Shown: positions 45,041-54,288 of the stretch, in pieces
Layout: every line of letters begins with the position of its first letter
How positions within the stretch are numbered: position 1 is the stretch's first letter
Origin: an uncultured Faecalibacterium sp.
GTDB taxonomy: Bacteria; Bacillota; Clostridia; Oscillospirales; Ruminococcaceae
Assembly (NCBI GenBank): GCA_934539245.1
Contig: CAKTCK010000011.1
Span: forward strand, 1 to 58,566
Reading direction: 5' to 3'
DNA: 58,566 nt
Notes under the pieces: model-generated
Database searches by the model: none
Told to the model about the DNA's origin: nothing
Seen by the model: only the letters and a program-made list of their open reading frames with translations
Translations under genes and position numbers: made by a program

Positions 45041-45499
45041 ATGCAGGAGGAAGTTGAACACAAGACAGTCAACTTTGCCATTTCAACCACAAAGCTGACG
45101 GCCCGGACTTTCCTGAAAGGTGCGCAGTTTCTGTTGCGGCAGTACGACAAGAATGCTTCGCAGGGAAAACAGAGCATGAAGCGCCTGATTCGGCAAAACC
45201 GGGGTGTGACCAATGTGGAAATCGAGAAAACCGGCATCAAAGGCTTTGCGAAATATGCCAAGCGCTACCACATTGACTATGCGGTTCAAAAGGATATTTC
45301 CTGCACGCCGCCCCGCTATATGGTCTATTTCAAGGCGCAGGACACGGATGCGTTGAGCGCGGCATTCAAAGAATATTCGGCTTCGGTTTTGAACAAAACC
45401 AAGCGACCTTCCGTTCTGGCAAAACTGCAGGAACTGGTGCAGGCGGTGGCGGCAATTCCCGATAAAGTCCGCAACAAAGATCAGGAGCTTGGCCTATGA
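45041..45499 (+). CDS. PcfB-family protein (DUF3801)
   Basis: A 152-aa protein typical of PcfB: MKRLIRQNRGVTNVEIEKTGIKGFAKYAKRY and IDYAVQKDIS, with YMVYFKAQDTDALSAAFKEYS. In related systems PcfB helps the coupling protein deliver the relaxosome. It overlaps the VirD4 gene by 4 nt, the usual arrangement. Ribosome site GAGGGGG. Confidence 0.85.
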   Translation: MQEEVEHKTVNFAISTTKLTARTFLKGAQFLLRQYDKNASQGKQSMKRLIRQNRGVTNVEIEKTGIKGFAKYAKRYHIDYAVQKDISCTPPRYMVYFKAQDTDALSAAFKEYSASVLNKTKRPSVLAKLQELVQAVAAIPDKVRNKDQELGL

Positions 45500-47275
45500 A
45501 AAAGAATTTTTCCAAGCTGCTGGCTCTGTATCTGCCCTACTTTCTGCTGGGACTTGCGGCAACGAATTTCGGTGAGGCATGGCGGCTGGTTGAAGGCAAA
45601 GAGATGGGAGATAAGATTCTGTCTCTGATGAGCACGATTCCGGCCGCCTTTGTAAATCCGCTGCCGAGCCTTCATCCGCTGGACATTCTGGTGGGCATCT
45701 GCTGCGGTGCCGGGCTTCGGCTTGCAGTTTACCTGAAAAGCAAGAATGCAAAGAAATACCGGCATGGCATGGAGTACGGTTCAGCCCGGTGGGGCAATGC
45801 CAAGGACATTGAGCCGTTTCAGGCTCCGAAGTTCGAGGACAACATCATTCTGACGAAAACTGAACGTCTGATGATGAGCAACCGTCCGCCCGACCCCAAG
45901 AATGCGCGAAACAAAAATGTTCTGGTAGTGGGAGGTTCCGGCAGTGGCAAGACGAGATTTTTTATTAAGCCGAACCTGCTGCAGTGTGATTCCAAGACCT
46001 TTCCGGTTTCATTCGTGGTTACGGACCCGAAAGGAAGTCTCATTTACGAGTGCGGACATGCCCTTGCAAAGAAGGGGGACCTCATTAAGACGATGAACAC
46101 CATCAATTTCCACAAGTCAATGCATTATAATCCCTTCGCTTATATCCACGAAGAAAAGGACATTTTGAAACTGGTTACAACCCTGATGGCCAATACAAAA
46201 GGAGAGGGGACCGGAGGCGACCCGTTCTGGGAAAAAAAGCGAAAAATTGCGCTATACTGCGTTGATTGCGTATCTGCACTATGAGGCACCGGCGGAAGAA
46301 CAAAACTTTGCAACGCTGCTGCAGCTGCTCAATGCCATGGAAGTCCGAGAGGACGATGAAGAGTATCAGAATCCCGTGGATTTGCTGTTTGAAGAACTCA
46401 GTAAGCGGAAACCGAACTCCTTTGCCGTGCGGCAATACCGTCTTTTCCAGCTGGCTGCCGGCAAAACGATGAAATCGATCCTTATTTCCTGCGGTGCACG
46501 CCTTGCGCCCTTTGATATTCAGGAAATTCGGGATGCCACGATGTACGATGAACTGGAGCTGGATAAGCTGGGAGACCGGAAAACGGCGCTGTTTTTGATT
46601 ATGAGCGATACGGACAGCACCTTCAATTTTCTGATTTCGATGATCTACACCCAACTGTTCAACCTGCTCTGCGACAAGGCTGATGACCAATATGGCGGTA
46701 AACTGCCGGTTCATGTGCGCTGTCTGATTGACGAGTGTGCCAACATCGGGCAGATTCCGCAGTTGGAAAAGCTGGTGGCTACCATCCGCAGCCGTGAGAT
46801 TTCAGCCTGCCTTGTCTTGCAGACCCGCAGTCAGCTGAAAGCTATCTACAAAGATAATGCGGATACGATTGTGGGCAACATGGACTCGCAAATCTTTCTG
46901 GGCGGCAGCGAGCCGACTACCCTGAAAGAACTTTCTGAAGCGCTTGGCAAAGAGACCATCGACAGCTTCAACACGTCTGATACCCGCGGCAACTCGCCGT
47001 CTTATGGCACATCGTTCCAGAAGCTTGGCCATGAACTCATGAGCCGCGATGAGCTTGCGGTGTTGGATGGAGGAAAGTGCATCCTGCAGCTGCGCGGTGT
47101 GCGGCCTTTTCTCTCAGACAAGTACGACCTGACCCAGCATCCGAACTATAAACTGACCGCCGACTATGACCCCAAGAACACGTTTGATATTGAAAAATAT
47201 CTTCACCCGAAAATAAAAATCCACCCCAGCGATGCGTTTGTTGCGGTGGATGCTGATTCTCTCCCGCCTGTCTGA
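45496..47275 (+). pseudogene. VirD4/TraG-type coupling ATPase, frameshifted
   Basis: Type IV coupling protein that brings the DNA to the channel. The first part (45496-46284) has two N-terminal membrane helices and Walker A VVGGSGSGKTRFF with VTDPKGSLIYECGHAL. Homology then continues in the next frame from about 46240 (YTALIAYLHYEAPAEEQ... LIDECANIGQIPQLEKLVATIR ... to 47275). The junction is a run of seven A at 46232-46238; removing one A restores one frame. Either a true mutation, an assembly error, or transcript slippage. The two reading parts together give the full length. Confidence 0.85.
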
Positions 47276-47414
47276 TTGGACAGACGGTTTTATTTTTATC
47301 AGGCCGGAGAGGTACACCGGTAAGCCAGCTCCCGCCGCAGTTTGCGGTTCCAATACGCGGCTTCAGATGTGTACGGATGGTCTGCAAGGTTTTAATTATA
47401 AAGGAGAAACGACT

Positions 47415-47630
47415 ATGGAATTCTTTAACTCTGCTGTGGAAGTTCTGCAGACTCTGGTGGTGGCTCTGGGTGCCGGTCTCGGTGTTTGGGGCGCAGTAAA
47501 TCTGCTGGAAGGTTATGGCTCGGATAACCCCGGTGCCAAGAGCCAGGGCATGAAGCAGCTCATGGCTGGCGGCGGTGTCGCATTGGTCGGCATTACTCTG
47601 ATTCCTCTGCTGTCTGGTCTGTTCGGCTAA
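47415..47630 (+). CDS. Maff2-family membrane protein
   Basis: A 71-aa protein with two membrane helices: TLVVALGAGLGVWGAVNLLEG and GGGVALVGITLIPLLSGLFG, with a GSDNPGAKSQGMKQLM loop, the Maff2 pattern. It lies between VirD4 and VirB6 genes and may be a pilin-like or channel component. AAGGAG precedes the ATG. Confidence 0.88.
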   Translation: MEFFNSAVEVLQTLVVALGAGLGVWGAVNLLEGYGSDNPGAKSQGMKQLMAGGGVALVGITLIPLLSGLFG

Positions 47631-47635
47631 GAGCC

Positions 47636-47658
47636 ACAGGCGGGTTCATCCCGCCTGT
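47636..47658 (+). other. Hairpin downstream of the Maff2 gene
   Basis: A perfect 9-bp stem ACAGGCGGG (47636-47644) and CCCGCCTGT (47650-47658), with no T-run. Likely a processing or partial termination signal. The gap up to 47846 holds no other gene but has a further inverted repeat (CATTTCATCTG / CAGATGAAAATG, about 47665-47720). Confidence 0.65.
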
Positions 47659-47846
47659 ACATATCATTTCATCTGTCATTCATCAATCAAAGCTTTGAAA
47701 AGTGGCAGATGAAAATGAGGCCCTTGTTTTATGCAATCGATTTGAGTATAAGCGGATAGCTCTCTGCGGTTGGCAGCTTTATGAATGTCCGTACCTCAAA
47801 TCGTGTTTTTCGCTTATTCACCCATCAAGGAAAGGAAGTGCTTTTT

Positions 47847-47915
47847 ATGCAGCTTTTGACGCACATTATTTTTGTCCTCAATCTGCTCAAGACCCTCATC
47901 AACCATTTCTTTTAA
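47847..47915 (+). CDS. Tiny reading frame (22 aa) in the conjugation module
   Basis: ATG 47847 with AAGGAAAGGAAG about 9 nt upstream, ending TAA at 47913-47915. The 22-aa product (about MQLLTHIIFVLNLLKTLIN...) is a hydrophobic helix, and it lies 14 nt before the TrbL gene. The ribosome site supports translation. It could be a small membrane peptide or a coupling leader. Confidence 0.55.
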   Translation: MQLLTHIIFVLNLLKTLINHFF

Positions 47916-47929
47916 GGTGGTGGCTCTGA

Positions 47930-48796
47930 GTGGAAACTGTTCTCAAAGCGATTTCGGATTGGATCAAATCTTTGCTGACAGCGGCAATCATGTCCAATCT
48001 CAACGGTCTGTTTGACGATGTCAACACGCAGGTGGGCAGCATCGCACAGCAGGTCGGCACAAAGCCATCAGCCTTTGAGCCGCGAGTGTTCGCAATGATT
48101 GAAGCGCTGTCCAGAAATGTGGTGCTGCCCATTGCAGGTATTATCTTGACCTTCATTGCCTGTTACGAACTGATTCAGATGATCACCGAACACAACAACA
48201 TGGCGCAGTTTGAACCGGCGCTGCTGATGAAGTGGATCTTCAAAACGGCGGTTTCGGTCTGGCTCATCAGCAACACATTCGAGATCATTATGGCAGTGTT
48301 CGATGTGACGCAGCAGGTTGTGGCAAATTCCAGCGGCATTATCTCCGGCAACACCCGTGTCAACGAGGTAGGGCTTTCAATGCTGGAAGCCAGCATGATG
48401 CAGATGGAAGTCGGCCCGCTGTTCGGACTGTTCCTGCAATCGTTCTTCATCGGCATTACCATGAGAATCTTGTCCATCGTCATTTTTGTCATTGTCTACG
48501 GCAGAATGATCGAGATTTATTGCATGGTGAGCCTTGCCCCCATTCCGATGGCAACATGGGGCAACCATGAGCAGAGCCACATCGGGCAGAACTATCTGAA
48601 ATCCCTGTTTGCGCTGGGTTTTCAGGGCTTTCTGATCCTGATCTGTGTGGCCATCTACGCGGTATTGATTCAGAATGTTGCCATTTCCGGCGATGCAATC
48701 AACTCGATTTGGAGCATTGTGGGCTATACCGTTCTGCTCTGCTTCACCCTGTTCAAGACAAGCTCGGTAGCCAAAAGCATTCTGGGCGCACATTAA
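47930..48796 (+). CDS. TrbL/VirB6-like conjugal channel protein
   Basis: A 288-aa polytopic membrane protein with about six helices, matching the CD1107/TrbL-type component of the conjugal channel. It has an N-terminal region LTAAIMSNLNGLFDDVN and the conserved segment MVSLAPIPMATWGNHEQSHIGQNYLK. The start is GTG 47930 with AAGGTGG upstream. The PrgI and VirB4 genes follow in the same direction. Confidence 0.85.
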   Translation: METVLKAISDWIKSLLTAAIMSNLNGLFDDVNTQVGSIAQQVGTKPSAFEPRVFAMIEALSRNVVLPIAGIILTFIACYELIQMITEHNNMAQFEPALLMKWIFKTAVSVWLISNTFEIIMAVFDVTQQVVANSSGIISGNTRVNEVGLSMLEASMMQMEVGPLFGLFLQSFFIGITMRILSIVIFVIVYGRMIEIYCMVSLAPIPMATWGNHEQSHIGQNYLKSLFALGFQGFLILICVAIYAVLIQNVAISGDAINSIWSIVGYTVLLCFTLFKTSSVAKSILGAH

Positions 48797-48808
48797 AAAG
48801 GAGGCGTT

Positions 48809-49174
48809 ATGGCAGCTTATATTTCCGTGCCGCGTGATCTGGCAAACGTCAAAACGAAGGTGGCGTTCAACCTGACCAAGCGGCAGCTCATCTGTTTCGG
48901 TGCAGCGGCTCTCGTGGGAGTGCCGCTGTTTTTTGTTCTCCGGGATGTCGGCGGCAACACCGCGGCGACGCTTGGCATGATGATCGTCATGCTTCCGGCA
49001 TTTTTTCTGGGCATGTACCAGAAAAACGGTCAGCCCGCCGAAAAACTGCTGCGATATTATGTGCAGGCAAAGTTCCTGCGGCCGAAGGTACGCCCGTACA
49101 AAACCTGCAACTACTATTCGATTCTGACAAAGGAGGTGACGTTCCGTGATGAATCTTCGGAAAAAGACCGGTAA
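48809..49174 (+). CDS. PrgI-family protein
   Basis: A 121-aa protein with two membrane helices (about residues 28-50 and 52-72) and the family start AYISVPRDLANVKTKVAFNLTKRQ. PrgI/VirB3-like proteins anchor VirB4 in the membrane. AAGGAGG precedes the ATG. It overlaps the VirB4 gene. Confidence 0.9.
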   Translation: MAAYISVPRDLANVKTKVAFNLTKRQLICFGAAALVGVPLFFVLRDVGGNTAATLGMMIVMLPAFFLGMYQKNGQPAEKLLRYYVQAKFLRPKVRPYKTCNYYSILTKEVTFRDESSEKDR

Positions 49175-51521
49175 AAACAGCGCAAAGCTGTCCCGGCAGA
49201 AAAGTGCAGTTCCCCGTACGGCACAGCAGTCCATCCCGATGCAGCGGATGTTCGAGGACGGAACCTGCCGCGTGAAAAACGGCTATTATACACGGACGGT
49301 GGAATTTCAGGACATCAATTATCAGCTGGCCCTGCCGGAGGACCGTACGGCGATTTATGAGGAATGGTGCTCGTTCCTCAACTTTTTCGACAGCTCCATC
49401 CACTTTGAGCTGTCTTTTGTGAATACGGCGACGGACAGTACCGAGTTCGAGAAAAGCATCCGCATCCCGTTCCAGAAAGACGGCTTTGACGATGTGCGCG
49501 CCGAATATTCCCAGATGCTCCGGCAGCAGCTGTCCAAGGGCAACAATGGCCTGACCAAGCGCAAATACCTGACCTTTGGTGTGTCCGGCGAGAGCATGCA
49601 GCAGGTCAAAGCCCGTCTGGACCACATCCAGAATGACCTGCTCAATAACTTTCATCGTCTGGGCGTGCAGGCAAAGCCTCTGGACGGCAGGGAGCGGCTG
49701 AAGCTCATGCACGGCATTTTCAATCTGGACGGTGAATCGAAATTCTATTTTGACTGGAAGAAGCTGGCTGCCGGCGGGCTGACGGTGAAGGATGCCATTG
49801 CGCCGACAGCATTTGCCTTTCAGAACAGCCGCACCTTTCAGATGGGCGGCATTTTCGGGTCGGTAAGCTATCTGTCCATTACGGCATCCGACTTGAGCGA
49901 CCAACTGCTGAAGGACTTTCTGGATATGGATTCCAGCCAGATTGTCACGATGCATGTGCAGTCTGTGGACCAGAACAAAGCCATCAAAAATGTCAAACGC
50001 ACGATCACAGAGCTGGACCGCAGCACCATTGAGGAACAGAAAAAGGCCATCCGTGCCGGTTATGACATGGAAATCCTGCCGTCCGACTTGAAAACCTACG
50101 GCAGGGATGCCAAAGCTCTGCTGAAGGAACTGCAGAGCCAGAACGAGCGAATGTTTCTCGTGACCATTCTGGTGCTGAACACGGGGCGCACGGAGCAGGA
50201 GCTGGAAACCAATGTGTTTCAGGCTTCCAGTATTGCGCAGAAACACAACTGCAACCTGTGCCGCCTTGATTTTCAGCAGGAGCAGGGGCTGATGTCCTCG
50301 CTTCCGCTGGCAGATTGCCAGGTGGAGATTCAGCGCGGACTGACCACCAGCAGCACAGCCATTTTTGTGCCCTTTACCACCCAGGAACTTTACCAGTCCG
50401 GGCGGGAATCGCTGTACTATGGACTGAACGCCCTCTCCAACAACCTTATCATGGTGGACCGCAAGCGGCTCAAGAACCCCAATGGTCTGATTCTCGGCAC
50501 GCCCGGTTCCGGCAAATCCTTCTCCGCAAAGCGTGAAATTACCAATGCTTTTCTCGTGACCGATGATGATATCATTGTCTGTGACCCGGAGGCAGAGTAT
50601 GCACCCCTTGTGGAGCGGCTGCATGGGCAGGTCATCCGCATCAGTCCGGCAAGTACCCAGTATATCAACCCGCTGGACATCAACAGCAATTACAGCGAGG
50701 AAGATAATCCGCTTGCCCTGAAAGCGGACTTTATTCTTTCTTTGTGCGAGCTGGTGGTGGGTGGCAAAGAAGGCCTGCTGCCGGTAGAGAAAACAGTCAT
50801 CGACCGCTGCGTACACCTCATCTACCGTAAGTATTTCGCTGACCCTGCGCCGGAAAATATGCCGCTGCTGGAAGACCTGTACAATGCCTTGCTGCAGCAG
50901 GATGAAAAAGAAGCCCATCATGTAGCTGCCGCTCTGGAAATCTACGTCAAAGGCTCTCTGAATGTGTTCAACCATCGTACGAATGTGGATATCAATAACC
51001 GCATCGTCTGCTTTGACATCAAGCAGCTCGGTAAGCGGCTGAAAAAGCTGGGAATGCTCATTGTTCAGGATGCGGTATGGGGCCGTGTGACGGCAAACCG
51101 CAGCGCGGGAAAATCCACGCGATACTATGTCGATGAATTCCACCTTTTGCTCAAGGAAGCTCAGACAGCGGCCTATTCCATTGAAATCTGGAAGCGCTTC
51201 CGCAAATGGGGCGGGCTGCCGACAGCCATTACGCAGAATGTAAAGGACCTTCTGGCAAGTCCCGAAGTATCGAACATTTTTGAAAATTCGGACTTTGTGT
51301 ATATGCTCAATCAGGCCAACGGTGACCGGCAGATTCTGGCCAAGCAGTTGAACATCAGCCCCCATCAGCTGTCCTATGTGACCCATTCCGGCGAAGGTGA
51401 GGGACTGTTGTTTTACGGCAACACGATTCTGCCGTTTATCGACCGCTTCCCGCATGATTTGGAACTCTATAAGATCATGACAACTCGTTTGTCTGAGGTG
51501 TCGGAGGGGGATAAATCATGA
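49149..51521 (+). CDS. VirB4/TraE-type conjugal transfer ATPase
   Basis: A 790-aa ATPase that powers the type IV secretion channel. The N-terminal domain (to about residue 430) is the VirB4/CagE type. Walker A is GTPGSGKSFSAKREI and Walker B region is YYVDEFHLLLKEAQTAAYS. AAAGGAGGTGA precedes it; an in-frame GTG at 49146 is 9 nt from the site, so that start is also possible. It ends overlapping the NlpC/P60 gene. Confidence 0.94.
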   Translation: MNLRKKTGKNSAKLSRQKSAVPRTAQQSIPMQRMFEDGTCRVKNGYYTRTVEFQDINYQLALPEDRTAIYEEWCSFLNFFDSSIHFELSFVNTATDSTEFEKSIRIPFQKDGFDDVRAEYSQMLRQQLSKGNNGLTKRKYLTFGVSGESMQQVKARLDHIQNDLLNNFHRLGVQAKPLDGRERLKLMHGIFNLDGESKFYFDWKKLAAGGLTVKDAIAPTAFAFQNSRTFQMGGIFGSVSYLSITASDLSDQLLKDFLDMDSSQIVTMHVQSVDQNKAIKNVKRTITELDRSTIEEQKKAIRAGYDMEILPSDLKTYGRDAKALLKELQSQNERMFLVTILVLNTGRTEQELETNVFQASSIAQKHNCNLCRLDFQQEQGLMSSLPLADCQVEIQRGLTTSSTAIFVPFTTQELYQSGRESLYYGLNALSNNLIMVDRKRLKNPNGLILGTPGSGKSFSAKREITNAFLVTDDDIIVCDPEAEYAPLVERLHGQVIRISPASTQYINPLDINSNYSEEDNPLALKADFILSLCELVVGGKEGLLPVEKTVIDRCVHLIYRKYFADPAPENMPLLEDLYNALLQQDEKEAHHVAAALEIYVKGSLNVFNHRTNVDINNRIVCFDIKQLGKRLKKLGMLIVQDAVWGRVTANRSAGKSTRYYVDEFHLLLKEAQTAAYSIEIWKRFRKWGGLPTAITQNVKDLLASPEVSNIFENSDFVYMLNQANGDRQILAKQLNISPHQLSYVTHSGEGEGLLFYGNTILPFIDRFPHDLELYKIMTTRLSEVSEGDKS

Positions 51522-53251
51522 GCGGGCAGCCGAAGAAGCTGAGGATGGAAGAAGGCAAGGCGGATACCGCAACGCGCTCCCCTCCGAAAAAAAGCCGAGC
51601 CACACAGACGATCCCCAAAAAGAAAAAGCTGAAATCTGAAGCAGAAAAGGCCAAGGAAAAAGCAGCGAAACTCCGTTTGGGTAAGGCGGAAATCACCCCG
51701 GAAGAAGTATCCCGCATGACCAAAGCGCAAAAGCGGGAGCTGTATGCGGCTGCCGCTGCCCGTTCTGCGGCACATCGGGAAGTGGAGCAATACGAGGACG
51801 ACAATGTAGGTGCACAGGCACTCAATGAAGGAGAGAAAACCGCGGAGGGTGCCGGACATTACAACCGAAGCCGCTATGCCCGCAGGCTCAAAAAGAAAGC
51901 GAAGTTGCAGGCAGGCAAGAAAAAGACGCGGACAGAAAAGACAGCAGCATCGGATGAAAGCAAAAGGACTTCTACGGCAGAAGGGGAAGTTCACTGGTTT
52001 TCGCGCTGGAAGCAGCGGCAGGAAATTCGCAAAAGCTACTATGCTGCTGCCCGGTCGGGCGGTACGGCTGCGCAGGCGGCCGGCAGCAGCAAAGTAGCAT
52101 CCGGCAGTGCATCGGCAGCCCGGTCCGGCGTAGAGCAGGTGGCGGACAAAGGCAGGTCGGCAGTCAGTGCCGCAGTCAATGGCATTGCAAACTTTGCAAA
52201 GGGCAACGCACACGCGCTTGTGGTCGTGGGCGTTTTTCTTTTGCTCCTGCTGCTGGTCATGTCGGCGTTTTCATCCTGTTCTATTTTGTTTTCCGGCACT
52301 ACGCATGTTTCCGGGCAGACCATCTATACCGCCGAGGACCGGGACATCCGGGGCGCAGAGCAGGACTATAAGAAACTGGAAAAAGAGCTGGACAAAAAAA
52401 TCAAGCGCACCCCGCAGGACCACCCCGGATACAACGAGTATCAGTATCACCTTGACACTATTGAACACGACCCGTGGCAGCTGACCTCGTTTCTCACGAC
52501 CCTGTATGACGACTATACCCGGTCGGAGGTACAGGGTAAGCTGAAGGAAATCTTCAAAAAGCAGTATAAGCTGACAACATGGGTGGAGGTGCAGATACGG
52601 TACCGGACCGTCTGGGTCATCAGCCCGGCGGGCATCCCTGTGCCCACGCAGGTGCCCTACGAATACAAAATCTTCCACACGAAGCTGGAAAACCGTGGTT
52701 TGGAGGTCGTCATCCGGGAAGAACTGACCGAAGATCAATGGCAGCGGTATCAGATTTTTCAGGACACGCTGGGCGGCAGACCCTACCTTTTTAATGGAGG
52801 CTTACCGCCCGGCGGCTCGGATGGCTCCGGCGCACCCGGCATCGACTACACGATTCCTGCGGAAGCTCTGACCGACAGCGAATTTGCGTCCATCTATGAG
52901 GAAGCCCAAAAATACGTCGGCACACCTTATGTCTGGGGCGGCAGTTCTCCCGAAACTGGCTTTGACTGTTCCGGTTACGTCTGCTGGGTCTATAACCAGA
53001 ACGGTTATGACGTGGGGCGTACCACCGCCAACGGATTATGGAAGAAAAGCCGGCATATTTCCGAAGCAGAAGCAAAACCAAGCGATTTGGTTTTCTTCAA
53101 AGGAACCTATGATACGCAGGGGATGAGCCATTGCGGCATCTACCTTGGAAACGGTATGATGGTGTCTGCTGGAGATCCCATCAAATATGCAAACATTCAC
53201 TCGTCCTACTGGCAGCAGTATCTTGCCGGATTCGGGCGGCTTTCAAAATGA
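51518..53251 (+). CDS. CD1108-type NlpC/P60 peptidoglycan hydrolase
   Basis: A 577-aa protein: a long Lys/Ala/Glu-rich cytoplasmic part, one membrane helix (ALVVVGVFLLLLLLVMSAF, about 228-248), an extracellular stalk and a C-terminal NlpC/P60 domain (about 455-577). The catalytic Cys is in FDCSGYV, the His in SHCGIYLG. It would open the cell wall for the transfer machinery. It overlaps VirB4 by 4 nt. Confidence 0.9.
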   Translation: MSGQPKKLRMEEGKADTATRSPPKKSRATQTIPKKKKLKSEAEKAKEKAAKLRLGKAEITPEEVSRMTKAQKRELYAAAAARSAAHREVEQYEDDNVGAQALNEGEKTAEGAGHYNRSRYARRLKKKAKLQAGKKKTRTEKTAASDESKRTSTAEGEVHWFSRWKQRQEIRKSYYAAARSGGTAAQAAGSSKVASGSASAARSGVEQVADKGRSAVSAAVNGIANFAKGNAHALVVVGVFLLLLLLVMSAFSSCSILFSGTTHVSGQTIYTAEDRDIRGAEQDYKKLEKELDKKIKRTPQDHPGYNEYQYHLDTIEHDPWQLTSFLTTLYDDYTRSEVQGKLKEIFKKQYKLTTWVEVQIRYRTVWVISPAGIPVPTQVPYEYKIFHTKLENRGLEVVIREELTEDQWQRYQIFQDTLGGRPYLFNGGLPPGGSDGSGAPGIDYTIPAEALTDSEFASIYEEAQKYVGTPYVWGGSSPETGFDCSGYVCWVYNQNGYDVGRTTANGLWKKSRHISEAEAKPSDLVFFKGTYDTQGMSHCGIYLGNGMMVSAGDPIKYANIHSSYWQQYLAGFGRLSK

Positions 53252-53266
53252 AACGGAGGGTTTACG

Positions 53267-53533
53267 ATGAGTGAAAAACTGGATAAGCTGCGGGCAACGC
53301 TCAAAAAGGAGCAGGAACGCCGCATTAAGCTGAATAACCGCATTGCAGTGCTGGAGCGGCGGATTCAGGAGGAAGAAGCTGCCGAGGTCAGCAGCATGGT
53401 ACGCACGGCCAATGTGACCCCGGAACAGCTTGCCGCTCTGCTGCGACAGTCGGCCAACACTACCCCGAACCCGGCTGCACTGGCAGCGGTGGGAGTTTCG
53501 TTCGAGAAGGAGGAAAATGAAGATGAAGTTTAA
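53267..53533 (+). CDS. DUF4315 protein
   Basis: An 88-aa protein: a coiled-coil N-terminal half (LDKLRATLKKEQERRIKLNNRIAVLERRI) and a C-terminal half ANVTPEQLAALLRQ, matching DUF4315. It sits between the P60 and DUF4366 genes as usual. Ribosome site GGAGGG. Confidence 0.85.
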   Translation: MSEKLDKLRATLKKEQERRIKLNNRIAVLERRIQEEEAAEVSSMVRTANVTPEQLAALLRQSANTTPNPAALAAVGVSFEKEENEDEV

Positions 53534-54251
53534 GAAGTTTGGTGCACTGCTGCTGTCGGCGGTGCTGTGCATCGGTATGGCCGCTCCCGCTTTCGCCTAT
53601 GAGGGTGATACCGCCCCGGTGGAGGAGCCTGTTCTGCCGGAAGTCGTGGAGGAAGAAGATGCCGTTACCATCACGGATGAGGAAACGGGCGCACTGACCC
53701 CGGAGGGCAATCTGTCACTGGTGGATGATTACCACACAAGTTACTCGGATGGCAGCGGTCAGCAGTTTATCACGCTGGTGTCGAAGTCTGGCAACACGTT
53801 TTATCTGGTCATTGACCGCAACGCCATGGGTGAAAACACCGTTCATTTCATGAATCTCGTGGATGAAGCCGACCTTCTGACCCTGATGGAAGAAGAGGAT
53901 GCCGAAGCTTATACTGCTGAAAAAGAAGCTGTGGCGCAGGCCGAACTGGAACGGAAGCTGGCCGAGGAAGAAGCAAAAAAGGCTGCGGAAGAAGCAGCGG
54001 CATCCGGTGCTGAGCAGCCGAAAGAAAACAAAATTACAAAGTATGCAGCCGCCTTTTTGGGTGTGCTGGCATTGGTCGGCTTGACGGCGGGCGGCGGCAT
54101 CTATGCCTTTATGAAGCAGAAACAGAAAAAGCAGGCCGAAAAAGAAGCCCTTGACCCCGATGCAGATTACACCGAGGACAAGGGCGATTTTGAGATTCCC
54201 ACTGAGGATGAGCCGGAGGAACCCGGCGAGGAGGATAACGCAGAAGAATAA
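53523..54251 (+). CDS. DUF4366 signal-peptide membrane protein
   Basis: A 242-aa protein with a signal peptide (LLLSAVLCIGMAAPAFA), an extracellular part with VSKSGNTFYLVIDRN, a Glu/Ala/Lys coiled coil, a membrane helix (about 178-198, AAFLGVLALVGLTAGGGIYAF) and an acidic tail. This is the DUF4366 layout. ATG 53523 has AAGGAGG 9 nt upstream and overlaps the DUF4315 gene end. Confidence 0.85.
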   Translation: MKFKKFGALLLSAVLCIGMAAPAFAYEGDTAPVEEPVLPEVVEEEDAVTITDEETGALTPEGNLSLVDDYHTSYSDGSGQQFITLVSKSGNTFYLVIDRNAMGENTVHFMNLVDEADLLTLMEEEDAEAYTAEKEAVAQAELERKLAEEEAKKAAEEAAASGAEQPKENKITKYAAAFLGVLALVGLTAGGGIYAFMKQKQKKQAEKEALDPDADYTEDKGDFEIPTEDEPEEPGEEDNAEE

Positions 54252-54288
54252 TTTTACTGGCGGCATTTGCCGCCCTACATATTGAAAT

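Noticed and set aside
46231..46240. Programmed -1 frameshift at A AAA AAG in VirD4
   Set aside because: The heptamer is in phase, but a -1 shift leads to the wrong frame; the other half needs +1 or loss of one A, so dnaX-type slippage does not explain it.
48987..51455. An 822-aa reading frame on the minus strand
   Set aside because: It lies opposite the VirB4 gene, which has all its motifs.
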